Positions 17,403 to 26,104 of a stretch of 64,000 nt of DNA are shown one piece after another; position 1 is the first letter of the stretch, and each line of letters opens with the position of its first letter. The position numbers were made by a program, and so were the translations under genes. The DNA is taken from contig NC_012781.1 in the NCBI RefSeq assembly GCF_000020605.1, forward strand, positions 1,985,501 through 2,049,500. The letters are read 5' to 3'. This DNA comes from Agathobacter rectalis ATCC 33656. GTDB lineage: Bacteria; Bacillota; Clostridia; Lachnospirales; Lachnospiraceae. Below the pieces are notes generated by a model. It made no database searches. It saw only the letters and a program-made list of their open reading frames with translations, and was not told where the DNA came from.

Positions 17403-17430
17403 AAAAAAGAGAGCCTCTTTTAAGAGGCTC
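17403..17430 (-). terminator. Rho-independent terminator after the structured RNA
   Basis: GAGCCTCT...AGAGGCTC forms an 8-9 bp stem with a short loop. On the minus strand it is followed by TCTTTTTT. It would end leftward transcripts that run through the RNA candidate, upstream of the MATE gene. Confidence 0.85.
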
Positions 17431-17459
17431 GACTTTTGCATAATAATTAATTCACAGAG

Positions 17460-17685
17460 TGAGGATTTTCCGTTCAATACACTGCCTTCACCGGAGAGTA
17501 CACAGTATGTTCCGAAGAAAAAATATGAACTGCCACGGGTTTCCAACAGGTCAAATGACAGTTTAGACTTGCAAACTGCCATAACCTATCCGTAAATAAT
17601 CCCGTGGCTGACTTCATATTTTTTCTGAGGAATACTACTGTGTGCTACACCGGTGCCCACAGCCCACAAACGGAAAATCCGCCCT
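17460..17685 (-). ncRNA. Rod-like structured small RNA candidate (6S-like?)
   Basis: The 418-nt gap between asd and the MATE gene holds a long foldable stretch on the minus strand. The ends pair perfectly over 12 bp (17669-17680 with 17463-17474). Inside are CACCGG/CCGGTG, then CACAGTA-GTATTCC against GGAA-CATACTGTG. A longer arm GAAGTCAGCCACGGG pairs with CCCGTGGCAGTTC, flanked by A6/T6. At the tip is a small GGCAGTTT/AAACTGTC hairpin. A terminator follows about 30 nt later. The overall shape, an unbranched rod with internal loops and about 225 nt, resembles 6S RNA. I cannot confirm the family from sequence. No convincing ORF is present. Confidence 0.55.
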
Positions 17686-17716
17686 CCTTAATAAATTTTC
17701 CAGCAAATTGCTAAAT

Positions 17717-18808
17717 CTACTTCTTTGTGATGTAACCCTGTGCCTTAAGAAGCTCTGCACAAAGCACTGCTCCACCGGCTGCACCACGTACTGTGTTGTG
17801 TGAGAGTCCGACGAACTTCCAGTCATAAACTGTATCCTCTCTGAGACGTCCGACATTGATTCCCATACCATGCTCATAATCCACATCAAGTGCGACCTGA
17901 GGACGATTATCCTCTTCACAGTATCTGATGAACTGCTTTGGTGCGCTTGGAAGCCCAAGCTCCTGTGGTACTCCGCTGAACTTCTCGAGTGCCTCAATGA
18001 GCTGCTCCTTTGTAGGGTTCTTTTTGAACTTGACAAATACAGCTGCTGTATGACCGTTTAATACAGGAACACGGATACACTGGCATGTGATAACCGGTGA
18101 CTCTGCAGGAACAATCTGTTTCTTCTCATCATCCACATATCCCCAGAGACGAAGTGGCTCTTTCTCAGATTTCTCTTCCTCTCCACCGATGAATGGAATG
18201 ATGTTTCCAACCATCTCAGGCCAGTCCTTGAATGTCTTTCCGGCACCTGAGATTGCCTGATATGTTGTAGCAACAACCTCATATGGCTCAAACTCTTTCC
18301 ATGCTGTAAGAACCGGAGCATATGACTGGATTGAGCAGTTTGGCTTTACTGCTACGAAACCTCTCTTTGTACCGAGACGCTCCTTCTGATATTTGATAAC
18401 CTCCATGTGCTGTGGGTTGATTTCAGGTACAACCATTGGCACATCAGGTGTCCATCTGTGGGCACTATTGTTTGAAACTACAGGAGTCTCTGTCTTTGCG
18501 TAGTCCTCCTCGATCTTCTTGATCTCGTCCTTTGACATATCAACGGCTGAGAATACGAAGTCAACCTGTGAAGCAACCTCTTCTACCTCATTGACGTTCT
18601 TTACGATAATTTTCTTAACTGCCTCAGGCATTGGTGTGTCCATTTTCCATCTATCACCAACGGCGTCCTCGTATGTCTTGCCTGCACTTCTTGGGCTGGC
18701 TGCAATTGTTGTTACCTCAAACCATGGATGATTCTCTAAAAGAGAAATAAATCTCTGTCCTACCATTCCTGTTCCACCGAGGATACCTACTTTAAGCTTT
18801 TCACTCAT
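17717..18808 (-). CDS. asd: Aspartate-semialdehyde dehydrogenase
   Basis: 363-residue enzyme converting aspartyl phosphate to aspartate semialdehyde with NADPH, the branch point to lysine, threonine, methionine and diaminopimelate. The N-terminal nucleotide-binding motif is GILGGTGMVGQRF. The catalytic Cys lies in VAVKPNCSIQSY, and a later GHTAAVFVKF carries the conserved His. The length and motif pattern match the archaeal/yeast-type Asd subgroup. The start at 18808 (MSEKLKVG) is preferred to upstream codons because AGGGAGA lies about 10 nt before it. A promoter candidate lies at 18920-18948. Confidence 0.93.
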   Translation of the reverse strand: MSEKLKVGILGGTGMVGQRFISLLENHPWFEVTTIAASPRSAGKTYEDAVGDRWKMDTPMPEAVKKIIVKNVNEVEEVASQVDFVFSAVDMSKDEIKKIEEDYAKTETPVVSNNSAHRWTPDVPMVVPEINPQHMEVIKYQKERLGTKRGFVAVKPNCSIQSYAPVLTAWKEFEPYEVVATTYQAISGAGKTFKDWPEMVGNIIPFIGGEEEKSEKEPLRLWGYVDDEKKQIVPAESPVITCQCIRVPVLNGHTAAVFVKFKKNPTKEQLIEALEKFSGVPQELGLPSAPKQFIRYCEEDNRPQVALDVDYEHGMGINVGRLREDTVYDWKFVGLSHNTVRGAAGGAVLCAELLKAQGYITKK

Positions 18809-18919
18809 TACTCTAATCTCCCTATCTTCTAGAATTTCTTCGACCATGTCATACACTATACTTTGACATTAAAATCAGGTTTTGTCCGTCTGTCGCGTAC
18901 AACTGTCTTTATAGGAAAT

Positions 18920-18948
18920 ATATTACTTGAAACTCTAATGAAAAACAA
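18920..18948 (-). promoter_or_regulatory. Candidate promoter of asd
   Basis: On the minus strand TTGTTT (18943-18948) is separated by 17 nt from TAATAT (18920-18925), about 110 nt upstream of the asd start. The match is fair. The rest of the 200-bp gap to argH is AT-rich without a clear riboswitch. Confidence 0.45.
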
Positions 18949-19009
18949 GGAAAAAACTATATTAAATTAATAATTTTTATCCCTGTTTTTTATAAAATAT
19001 GCACAAAAA

Positions 19010-20404
19010 CTATACTTCATTCTGCCAATTTGACTTCATATACTCGTCGTAAACGGCAATTACCTTGTCCATTGATGTCTTTGATGGTGCTCCAACTGTA
19101 CACCTTGTGCTGACACAGGTCTCCATTGAAATGGCATCAAATACATCCTCCTCAAATACCGGAGAGATAGCCTTGAGCTCGTCGATGCTCATATCGTCGA
19201 TTGCAATACCCTTGTCGATGCAGTAAAGCACTATTCTTCCTACAATACCGTGTGCATCTCTAAACGGTACACCCTTTTTAACGAGATAATCAGCTGCATC
19301 TGTGGCATTTGTAAAGCCATTGTTTGCACTCTTTCTCATCACGTCCTTGTTAAACTTCATTGTATCAATCATTCCCGTAAAAAGTGCGATACATCCCTTT
19401 GCAGTGTCGAATGCATCAAATGCCAGCTCCTTATCCTCCTGCATATCCTTGTTGTACGCAAGCGGAATACCCTTCATGGTGGTAAGAAGCGACATGAGTG
19501 CACCGTATACACGGCCTGTCTTTCCTCTGACAAGCTCTGCTATATCAGGATTTTTCTTCTGTGGCATGATTGAGCTTCCTGTGCTGTACGCATCGTCAAT
19601 CTCAACAAACTGGTACTCGTTTGAATTCCATATGATAATTTCCTCAGAAAAACGTGACAGATGCATCATGATAGTTGAAAGAGCCGATAAAAACTCAATC
19701 AGATAATCCCTGTCTGACACACCGTCCATACTGTTAAGTGTCGGTCCGTAAAAATCCAGAAGCTGTGCTGTATAGTCCCTATCAAGCGGATATGTAGTGC
19801 CTGCAAGTGCTCCTGAGCCAAGCGGACAATAGTTCATTCTCTTATATATATCGCACAGTCTTGATCTGTCTCTCTTAAACATCTCAAAATATGCGCCCAT
19901 ATGGTGAGCCAGAGTGATCGGCTGAGCCTTCTGCAGATGTGTAAAGCCCGGCATGATAGTCTGTGTGTTTTCCTTCATAATCTTAAGGATAACAGCTAAA
20001 AGCTCCTTAAGCTCATCATCAGTCTCCTTCACTGTCTTTCTGGTGAAAAGACGCATGTCAAGAGCTACCTGGTCGTTTCTGCTTCGGCCTGTGTGAAGCT
20101 TCTTTCCTGTGTCACCAAGCCTGTCTATGAGTGTAGCCTCAACGAAGCTGTGGATATCCTCATACTTCGAGCTGATTTCAAGCTCCCCTGACTCTACCTC
20201 CTTAAGTATCTGCTTTAGGCAAGCCACTATATCGTTGCTCTCTGCCTGTGAGATGATGCCCTGCTTTCCAAGCATCGTGACATGGGCGATGCTGCCCTCT
20301 ATATCCTCTTTATAAAACTTCTGATCAAATGAAATGGACGCATTGAAATTGTAAACGAGCTGATCTGTCTCCTTTGTGAAACGTCCTCCCCATAACTGTG
20401 CCAT
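19010..20404 (-). CDS. argH: Argininosuccinate lyase
   Basis: 464-residue enzyme of the fumarase/aspartase superfamily that splits argininosuccinate into arginine and fumarate, the last step of arginine synthesis. The family signature [12 protein letters not shown] is present near residue 280. [17 protein letters not shown] and [19 protein letters not shown] are conserved active-site regions, and the opening [14 protein letters not shown] is typical. AAGGAGG lies a few nt before the ATG. It stands alone here; argG is not adjacent. Confidence 0.96.
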   Translation of the reverse strand: MAQLWGGRFTKETDQLVYNFNASISFDQKFYKEDIEGSIAHVTMLGKQGIISQAESNDIVACLKQILKEVESGELEISSKYEDIHSFVEATLIDRLGDTGKKLHTGRSRNDQVALDMRLFTRKTVKETDDELKELLAVILKIMKENTQTIMPGFTHLQKAQPITLAHHMGAYFEMFKRDRSRLCDIYKRMNYCPLGSGALAGTTYPLDRDYTAQLLDFYGPTLNSMDGVSDRDYLIEFLSALSTIMMHLSRFSEEIIIWNSNEYQFVEIDDAYSTGSSIMPQKKNPDIAELVRGKTGRVYGALMSLLTTMKGIPLAYNKDMQEDKELAFDAFDTAKGCIALFTGMIDTMKFNKDVMRKSANNGFTNATDAADYLVKKGVPFRDAHGIVGRIVLYCIDKGIAIDDMSIDELKAISPVFEEDVFDAISMETCVSTRCTVGAPSKTSMDKVIAVYDEYMKSNWQNEV

Positions 20405-20554
20405 GAGATTCCTCCTTGATTATTAAATGATGATTTATTTTCATGTATCACAATGTATTGTATAAAAATAAGATGTAATACCGCCGCCTGCTCTAAACAG
20501 CCGCTTTACTGTGCTAAATTATATAATAATTTTTGTTGTCACGCAACCACATTT

Positions 20555-21199
20555 TCACCCACGTGCTGCAATCTCTCTGTCACGCTGCTCCTTAGAAAAT
20601 ACACAGCCGCAGTAGTACTGCCTGTACATATCATACTGCTTTGATATCTCCGTGGACTTTTTATAGCCCTCTTTCTTCTTAAAATCAGAGAAAAGATATC
20701 GCACTCCATATTGGCTCTCTAAGTCTTTTCCTATCTCATTGAGCTTTTCGGCATTCTTCAACGGGCTGATGGAAAGTGTCGTAGTAAAAAAATCAAAGCC
20801 ATGCTCCCTTGCATACTGTGCACTCTCCTCAAGACGCAGCCTGTAGCACTTAAAGCACCTCTCCCCGCCCTCAGGCACAGCCTCCATGCCGCGTGCCATA
20901 TCGTAAAAGCGCTTGGTGTCGTACACACCCTCCACAAAGTCAACCTGATTTTTCACCGGAAACTCATCTATAAAGCGCTTCTGCTCCTGTGCTCTCATGT
21001 GATATTCCTCTGGCGGGTAAATATTTGGATTGTAATAAAATACCGTCACCTTAAAATACTCCGAGAGCGTCTGTATGCAGTATGTGCTGCACGGCCCACA
21101 GCAGCTATGAAGCAAAAGCCGTGGAGTGCAGTTATTGTCCATGCAATTTTCTTTTATTAAATCTTCCATTAATTTTTGATAATTTATTTTGTTTGCCAT
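20555..21199 (-). CDS. queH: Epoxyqueuosine reductase QueH
   Basis: 214-residue QueH (DUF208) protein, which reduces epoxyqueuosine to queuosine in the tRNA wobble-base pathway. The metal/Fe-S-binding Cys residues are visible: LHSCCGPCSTYC near residue 33, CFKCYRLRLEESA near residue 117 and YYCGCVFSKEQ near the C terminus. The chain is within the family's usual size. The RBS is weak (GAAAGAAA). Other queuosine genes are not in the window. Confidence 0.92.
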   Translation of the reverse strand: MANKINYQKLMEDLIKENCMDNNCTPRLLLHSCCGPCSTYCIQTLSEYFKVTVFYYNPNIYPPEEYHMRAQEQKRFIDEFPVKNQVDFVEGVYDTKRFYDMARGMEAVPEGGERCFKCYRLRLEESAQYAREHGFDFFTTTLSISPLKNAEKLNEIGKDLESQYGVRYLFSDFKKKEGYKKSTEISKQYDMYRQYYCGCVFSKEQRDREIAARG

Positions 21200-21329
21200 A
21201 TTATATTATTTCTTTCTCAAAATTCAAAAATTTTTGACATATCCCAAAATATTATTTCAGATAACTATTCTGCATATTTACTATTCTGATTAATTACTAT
21301 TTCCGATATAAGCTGCATAATACGAACAA

Positions 21330-21353
21330 GGGCCGGAAGTCTCCTCCCGGCCC
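21330..21353 (-). terminator. GC-rich hairpin after the HD-domain gene
   Basis: GGGCCGG and CCGGCCC form a 7-bp GC stem with a 10-nt loop, just past the stop of the leftward HD-domain gene. The following T-rich stretch is interrupted, so termination may be incomplete. Confidence 0.5.
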
Positions 21354-21361
21354 GGCTCATA

Positions 21362-21886
21362 CTAATCCTCTTCTTCATATCCGAACATTAGTCTAAAAAT
21401 CTTTTTTCCTGTTTCAGTCTTGAATATGCGCTTATATGCCTTGTCGATTGCACGGTTTCCCGCATCATCCTCATACAGATTTACGAGGAAATCAGCCTCA
21501 ACGAGTATCTGATAATCAAGACCATCTATATTGTCATATGTGTGATGGTGACCTATGAGAAAACAAATTCTTTCAACTATGTAATTCTCAAAGCCAAGCT
21601 GTGAGAGCATCTTCTGGGCGATTATCGGTCCCTCCTGCTCCTGAAGCTTTCCATCGCACCTGCCATACTTCTCCTCCGCCACACGTATACCGATATCGTG
21701 TGTGTAAGCCGCTGCCTCAAGTATAAAGAGCGAGGCATCATCAAGCTCCTCTCCTATACCGATAAGCCTTGCATAGCTGTGCACCTTGGTGAAATGCTGG
21801 ATTCTCTTTGGATCGCCATCATAGTAGGCAATCATATCCATAAACAAGTCGTCTAACTGTTGTTTACTATAACTGTCACTATCCAT
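21362..21886 (-). CDS. HD-domain phosphohydrolase
   Basis: 174-residue HD-superfamily protein. The metal-binding pattern is visible as KVHSYARLIG, AAAYTHDIGI (the HD pair) and GHHHTYDNIDG, followed by ILVEADFLVNLYED. Such proteins hydrolyse phosphate esters of nucleotides, but this one has no specificity domain. The C-terminal helix FKTETGKKIFRLMFGY is typical of a Clostridia subgroup. Substrate not predictable. AGGAG lies somewhat far (14 nt) from the ATG. Confidence 0.85.
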   Translation of the reverse strand: MDSDSYSKQQLDDLFMDMIAYYDGDPKRIQHFTKVHSYARLIGIGEELDDASLFILEAAAYTHDIGIRVAEEKYGRCDGKLQEQEGPIIAQKMLSQLGFENYIVERICFLIGHHHTYDNIDGLDYQILVEADFLVNLYEDDAGNRAIDKAYKRIFKTETGKKIFRLMFGYEEED

Positions 21887-22058
21887 TTAATATATTTTTC
21901 TCCTGATAATATGTTAATTAGTCTCATTGCCGGCTTTACACCGACAATGATAACATACTACAAAGCGATCATTTTTTCAATATTTTTACACAAATATTTC
22001 TTATTTTTTGAAATCATTGTGTTGTTTGTCGCACTGTTATGTGGGAACAGTAACATCA

Positions 22059-22721
22059 CTACTTTGCATCACGGAAAAATCCCCTGAATGCGAATTCTGA
22101 CAAAGGCTTCTTGTAAAGCAGCTCTCCTATCAATATCTCAAGCGCTCCACCTGCAAAAATAGCAATATAGCCTAGCAATGCCACCACCGGGAGTCCAAGC
22201 TTAAAAACAGCATTAGAAACCGGCACAAACGCTGCTCCTGAAAACACAGTAAAAACGCCCATAAACAAAACCATGAATACGATAAAGCCAAGTACATAAT
22301 ACTTATAGCATATGCTTGTGTACAGATATACTGTCAACAGCTCAACATCGAGCGTAAAAAGTGTGAAGATAAGCTGTTTCTTATCTGCTACGGAATTCTG
22401 TATCAGAATGACTCTTTCTATTACCAAAAATGTGAAAACAACAAGATTGATTACCGTGCTTGACATCACCGGAATGTATATCTGCAGCTTCTTTTTCAGT
22501 GATGTGGACTGGATAAGCTCTGACACATCCATCGACATGATGAGCTGAAATGTAAACATCCCGCACATCATAAAGTATACACCACCTATGATGGAAGTTC
22601 CCTTGCTCATTATATCGGATGCAATTCCGATTACTGCAAAGAATACAAACATGATCACATTCAACTTCAGTTTGTAGCCATATCTCAATAATTTAAATCC
22701 TAATTTAATATCTTTCAGCAT
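22059..22721 (-). CDS. Membrane protein of a GntR-controlled ABC operon
   Basis: 220-residue integral membrane protein with about six hydrophobic segments (for example LNVIMFVFFAVIGIASDIM and VVALLGYIAIFAGGALEILI). The start at 22721 (MLKDIKLGFKLL) is chosen because AAGGAG lies 8 nt before it. No family is recognised by name. Its place as last gene behind another membrane protein and an ABC ATPase suggests a permease subunit of an ABC-2-like exporter or efflux/immunity system. Confidence 0.65.
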   Translation of the reverse strand: MLKDIKLGFKLLRYGYKLKLNVIMFVFFAVIGIASDIMSKGTSIIGGVYFMMCGMFTFQLIMSMDVSELIQSTSLKKKLQIYIPVMSSTVINLVVFTFLVIERVILIQNSVADKKQLIFTLFTLDVELLTVYLYTSICYKYYVLGFIVFMVLFMGVFTVFSGAAFVPVSNAVFKLGLPVVALLGYIAIFAGGALEILIGELLYKKPLSEFAFRGFFRDAK

Positions 22722-22763
22722 AATATTTCTCCTTTTCAAATATACTTCCAATTTAAAATGCCT

Positions 22764-23501
22764 CTACACATCAACATATGATCTGCGGATACGCACCATC
22801 ATATGATAATATGTCGCTGCTATCACTCCTACAAGCACCACTGCTAACACAGGTGCGATAAACCAAATTTTTGCGCCATAAATCAAAACAGCTATACTAC
22901 CTGCAATTGCCGGGAAGATAACTATAAGCGCCAGCAGATAAATATACATTCCCAGATCCATGTATCTGAATATATTTAATGAGCCAACCGAAACAATTGA
23001 AGATATCATAATAATGTCAAATATCGACCAGATATTAACTCCAAATTTAATAAATGGTATTGAAGCAATGAGTATTGTAATTCCAATACGCAGCGGTCTT
23101 ACAAGTATATCCACAAGAACTGCATTCTCAAAGTATCTTACTCCGTTAAAACCTGTCTTTAAAAAATGCATGCCAAATGCATTCTTCTTGCACATACAGC
23201 CAAAGCAGAAATAGTCCTGCACCACCTCGCACATCATATAAAAATCATAAACAATTACTATAACTCCTATCCATGCCCAGATTGTTTTCGAACAGGCAAT
23301 TAGCATTGATGTAAAAATTGCTAAAAACGGAATCAGTATATTTGTTATAAGACGATACTTGAGATTAGTCATAACACGGTAATCCCTGATGTATGTTAGA
23401 ACTTCATTCTTTGCTTTGTTATCTTTTTTATTAATTGTTCTTTCAGTATCATGTTCCTGTGAAACCATTTTTTCATTCATACTTCCTGACTTACTTTCCA
23501 T
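22764..23501 (-). CDS. Membrane protein, probable ABC permease subunit
   Basis: 245-residue protein. A charged hydrophilic N-terminal region (about 1-45) is followed by about six transmembrane segments (LIPFLAIFTSMLIACS, IWAWIGVIVIVYDFYMM, YLLALIVIFPAIAGSIAVLI). A Cys-rich cytosolic loop CFGCMCKKNAFG lies between segments 2 and 3 and could bind metal. It lies 16 nt after the ATPase gene. Likely pairs with the 22059 product to form the channel. Confidence 0.65.
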   Translation of the reverse strand: MESKSGSMNEKMVSQEHDTERTINKKDNKAKNEVLTYIRDYRVMTNLKYRLITNILIPFLAIFTSMLIACSKTIWAWIGVIVIVYDFYMMCEVVQDYFCFGCMCKKNAFGMHFLKTGFNGVRYFENAVLVDILVRPLRIGITILIASIPFIKFGVNIWSIFDIIMISSIVSVGSLNIFRYMDLGMYIYLLALIVIFPAIAGSIAVLIYGAKIWFIAPVLAVVLVGVIAATYYHMMVRIRRSYVDV

Positions 23502-23517
23502 AACACCTTACCTCTCA

Positions 23518-24426
23518 CTAGCGCATCACAATCTTTGTGTTATTTTTCATGACCGCAACGCTTATCTGGTAAAGTGTCGGAATCTCCTTTGTCACATTAA
23601 GTCCTGCGAGCTTATCTATATTTTCCGCCAAGCATATGCCCTCAAAGCCGTACGGATTTTTGGTCATTGAATAAAGTACCTTACCGGCAGCCTCTGTATC
23701 TGCTGCATCTCCTTTAATCAGGATATATTTTTCCTTCAAATCCTCAACAAAGCCCTGCTCCACAATCTGTCCGTTTTCCATTATAATGGCATAATCGGTG
23801 ATATTTTCCATATCTGAGATATTGTGCGTAGAGAAAAATACGCTGCGCTTACCGTTGCCCTCATGGATATACTCGCCAATCATCTGACATAGCTTATCTC
23901 TCATCAGCGGATCAAGCGGCGATGCCGGCTCATCCAGCAAAAGAAGGTCTGTCTTTCGCGCCATGACTCCTGCCAGCATGAGCTTCATCTTCATACCATC
24001 CGAAAATGAGCTGTTGGCTTTCTTCATATCAATGCTGCCATGTGAAAATATTGCAAGCTCCTCACAATATCTGTGAAAATCATCTGCGGAAAAATCATCA
24101 AACATCAGCTTGCTGATTTCCTCGATATCTTTAACTGTCCACTGCGGCAGATAGTATTTGCCGGGGCCGGTATAGCCTATGCGGTTTTTAATATCTCCCG
24201 AGTTTTCCCTCTGTTTGTCGGAATACTGTCCAAAGTATGTGATTTCACCTTTATAGTCAAGCCTGATTCCTGCCAGGATATTTAAAAGTGTTGTCTTTCC
24301 TGCTCCGTTTTCTCCGATTAAAGCTGTGGCAAAGCCCTGCGGTATTGCGAAATTCTCCACATCCAGTGTAAAATTTTTAAGTTCCTTTGTGATTTTTGCT
24401 GCCTCAATTGCATTCTTTGTTGTCAT
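23518..24426 (-). CDS. ABC transporter ATP-binding protein
   Basis: 302-residue ATPase subunit. Walker A is GENGAGKTTLLNILAG, the signature region is SFSDGMKMKLMLAGVMAR (a variant of LSGGQ) and Walker B is DLLLLDEPASPLDP, followed by the H-loop SVFFSTHNISDMENI. The size and GntR context match YtrB-like drug/peptide exporters. The start is the second ATG (24426), as AGGAGG lies 7 nt before it and only 1 nt before the first ATG. Confidence 0.9.
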   Translation of the reverse strand: MTTKNAIEAAKITKELKNFTLDVENFAIPQGFATALIGENGAGKTTLLNILAGIRLDYKGEITYFGQYSDKQRENSGDIKNRIGYTGPGKYYLPQWTVKDIEEISKLMFDDFSADDFHRYCEELAIFSHGSIDMKKANSSFSDGMKMKLMLAGVMARKTDLLLLDEPASPLDPLMRDKLCQMIGEYIHEGNGKRSVFFSTHNISDMENITDYAIIMENGQIVEQGFVEDLKEKYILIKGDAADTEAAGKVLYSMTKNPYGFEGICLAENIDKLAGLNVTKEIPTLYQISVAVMKNNTKIVMR

Positions 24427-24455
24427 TTTCATTCCTCCTGACTCGTTTCATATCT

Positions 24456-24827
24456 TTATTTATCCACCTCAAGCAACGCCTCAAGCATTCCCTTAAGCTC
24501 GTCGTTCGAGATTCCGGCTACCTCAGCCGCGGCTATCGCGTCTGTCAGCGATTCCTCCACCTTGCGCAGATGCTGTTCCTTTATCATCTCACTGTCCTGT
24601 GCATTGACATAAAAGCCCTTGCCCTGCGCCGCTGTGATAAGCCCCTCATCTGCAAGCTGCTCATAAGCCTTCATCGTGGTTATCACACTGATTTTCAGGT
24701 CCTTTGCCAGCCCTCTTATCGACGGAAGGAACTCCCCCTGCTCATACCTGCCGGCCAAAATATCTGTCTTGAAGCTGTCCGCTATCTGCTGATAGATGGG
24801 CACTCCTGAATTTTGCATCAGCTTCAT
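24456..24827 (-). CDS. GntR-family repressor (YtrA type)
   Basis: 123-residue regulator. The N-terminal winged helix-turn-helix (about 1-70) shows the GntR pattern PIYQQIADSFKTDILAGRY, then LPSIRGLAKDLKISVITTMKAYEQL. The short helical tail (about 85-123) fits the YtrA subfamily, which usually represses a linked ABC operon and is relieved by cell-envelope-active compounds. Likely autoregulated through the palindrome at its promoter. It is the first gene of the four-gene operon. Confidence 0.9.
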   Translation of the reverse strand: MKLMQNSGVPIYQQIADSFKTDILAGRYEQGEFLPSIRGLAKDLKISVITTMKAYEQLADEGLITAAQGKGFYVNAQDSEMIKEQHLRKVEESLTDAIAAAEVAGISNDELKGMLEALLEVDK

Positions 24828-24862
24828 ATGCTACCTCCGTACTGTATTTATCAACTGTTTAT

Positions 24863-24897
24863 GTGTTATATATACACTATATACATCATGGTGTCAA
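24863..24897 (-). promoter_or_regulatory. Promoter and operator of the GntR/ABC operon
   Basis: On the minus strand TTGACA (24892-24897) is followed after 17 nt by TATATA (24869-24874). The dyad GTGT-N7-ACAC (24863-24877) covers the -10 box, the kind of site YtrA-type regulators bind. Strong promoter with built-in repression. Confidence 0.75.
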
Positions 24898-24944
24898 TAC
24901 CTTTCTGAAATTACTCTCTTAAAATTTCAACTCAAAATTTTGAT

Positions 24945-24976
24945 TTGACATACACTCTTATATCTGATACTATAAT
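24945..24976 (+). promoter_or_regulatory. Promoter of tRNA-Thr
   Basis: TTGACA at 24945-24950 precedes TATAAT at 24971-24976. That spacing (20 nt) is long; TACTAT at 24968-24973 gives 17 nt. Either would start transcription near the tRNA 5' end. Confidence 0.6.
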
Positions 24977-24983
24977 ATAGCTT

Positions 24984-25056
24984 GCCGATATGGCTCAGTA
25001 GGTAGAGCGACGCACTCGTAATGCGTAGGCCACCGGTTCGATCCCGGTTATCGGCT
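24984..25056 (+). tRNA. tRNA-Thr (anticodon CGT)
   Basis: 73-nt cloverleaf. The acceptor ends GCCGATA and TATCGGC pair over 7 bp with discriminator T. The D arm starts TGGCTCAGTAGGTAGAGC. The anticodon stem ACGCA/TGCGT encloses loop CTCGTAA with CGT at 25017-25019. The T arm contains GGTTCGATCC. No CCA is encoded. It reads ACG codons. Confidence 0.95.
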
Positions 25057-25064
25057 TCATACAT

Positions 25065-25102
25065 AAAAAACACCTCATTCAAAACTGAATGAGGTGTTTT
25101 TT
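25065..25102. terminator. Bidirectional terminator between tRNA-Thr and the small ORF
   Basis: CACCTCATTC and GAATGAGGTG form a perfect 10-bp stem with a 6-nt loop, flanked by A6 on the left and T6 on the right, so it can end transcripts from both sides. Confidence 0.9.
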
Positions 25103-25108
25103 ATAGAT

Positions 25109-25255
25109 TTATTTTTTTCCCATTTTTCTCAATTTATCTTTTGCTCTATCTATTGTCTTTGTATGATCCGCAATAGGTTTCTCTGATTTGCTTAACATTT
25201 TCTCCGCTTTTTTTCCTGATATAACCATAATAGGACTTTGTGAATTATTGTACAT
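25109..25255 (-). CDS. 48-residue lysine-rich small protein
   Basis: Short ORF starting MYNNSQSPIMVISGKKAE, preceded by a perfect GGAGGAAAAACT ribosome-binding site at 7 nt. It lies 11 nt downstream of the GNAT-like gene and just before the terminator, so the two form an operon. The second half (TKTIDRAKDKLRKMGKK) is strongly basic and helical, with about 12 Lys/Arg. No family recognised. A partner or inhibitor of the upstream protein is possible but speculative. Confidence 0.65.
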   Translation of the reverse strand: MYNNSQSPIMVISGKKAEKMLSKSEKPIADHTKTIDRAKDKLRKMGKK

Positions 25256-25266
25256 AGTTTTTCCTC

Positions 25267-25911
25267 CTAATCCAAATCAGTCAATATTGATTCTACATCT
25301 CTAAACATAAACTTACAATCTCCGGCATAATCAGAATGTAATGCCCTTACATCAGATAATGTAGGAATTACCGCTTCTGCATCATCCTCCATAGTTTCAA
25401 ACCCCATATTTCTATATGCATTAATTACTTTATCATTATTATATGCATGAAGAATTAAATAGAAAAAATTAACTTCTGATACAAGAACTGCAATTACAGT
25501 GCTGATATATTCTTTAAATACGTAATTTCCTATTCCGCTGTTACTATATCCATCCTCCTTTACCAACTTCAAGTACACATCATTCAATGCAAAATGTTCC
25601 AATTCAATACACGAAATGATTTTTTCAACGTCTTTTTCTTTAGTATGCTCAGGATCAGTTTTTTCATATGGCTTAAGTATCATACATGTAGTAATCAATG
25701 TAAAATATGCGACAATAATATTTTTACTATCATCCCAAACTATATAAGGCTTTATCCGTCCATTATAATCTCTTGTCAAAAAATATTCTAAAGCCGGCAC
25801 ACGTTCACATTTAAAATTACTCATCATTCGATATGCTTTTTCTTTTCCTATTTCATTGGCAAATTCATCAATAAATGCAAATCTAATATTCTCTTTAAAC
25901 CCCATTTTCAT
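25267..25911 (-). CDS. GNAT-like N-acetyltransferase
   Basis: 214-residue soluble protein, AT-rich in coding. The segment YNNDKVINAYRNMGFETM near residue 165 is the typical C-terminal GNAT motif, preceded by strands and a helix (GIGNYVFKEYISTVIAVLVS and VNFFYLILHA) in the right order. The acetyl-CoA loop (Q/R-x-x-G-x-G/A) is not clear, with NSGIGNYVFKEYI as best candidate. Codon use is AT-richer than the neighbours, suggesting recent acquisition. Substrate unknown; a toxin-type GNAT is one possibility given the small partner ORF. Confidence 0.65.
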   Translation of the reverse strand: MKMGFKENIRFAFIDEFANEIGKEKAYRMMSNFKCERVPALEYFLTRDYNGRIKPYIVWDDSKNIIVAYFTLITTCMILKPYEKTDPEHTKEKDVEKIISCIELEHFALNDVYLKLVKEDGYSNSGIGNYVFKEYISTVIAVLVSEVNFFYLILHAYNNDKVINAYRNMGFETMEDDAEAVIPTLSDVRALHSDYAGDCKFMFRDVESILTDLD

Positions 25912-25986
25912 AACACCCCATACGTAAAATATAATTTATACATTTATTATAACCGTACCATATAAAAGAAGCAACAAAAATTCCCC

Positions 25987-26014
25987 TTGACATTTATAAA
26001 AAATATATTAAAAT
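25987..26014 (+). promoter_or_regulatory. Promoter of the polyamine operon regulator
   Basis: TTGACA (25987-25992) and TAAAAT (26009-26014) are separated by 16 nt, about 90 nt before the regulator gene. A GTTTA/TAAAC inverted pair (26024-26041) lies just downstream and could be an operator. Confidence 0.65.
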
Positions 26015-26104
26015 TATCTCGTTGGTTTATTTTTAGTAAACAAAAAATCTATTATTAAACCTACAGTAAATATAACATAAAATGTATTAGAAAAGGAAGT
26101 AAAC

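Noticed and set aside
17376-17582. 68-residue minus-strand ORF across the asd-MATE gap
   Set aside because: It crosses the terminator and the paired stems, has no good start signal, and codon use looks random. The RNA structure explains the sequence better.
21911-21957. Long imperfect hairpin upstream of the HD-domain gene
   Set aside because: It has no T run for either direction and no match to a riboswitch that I recognise; kept only as a possible operator.
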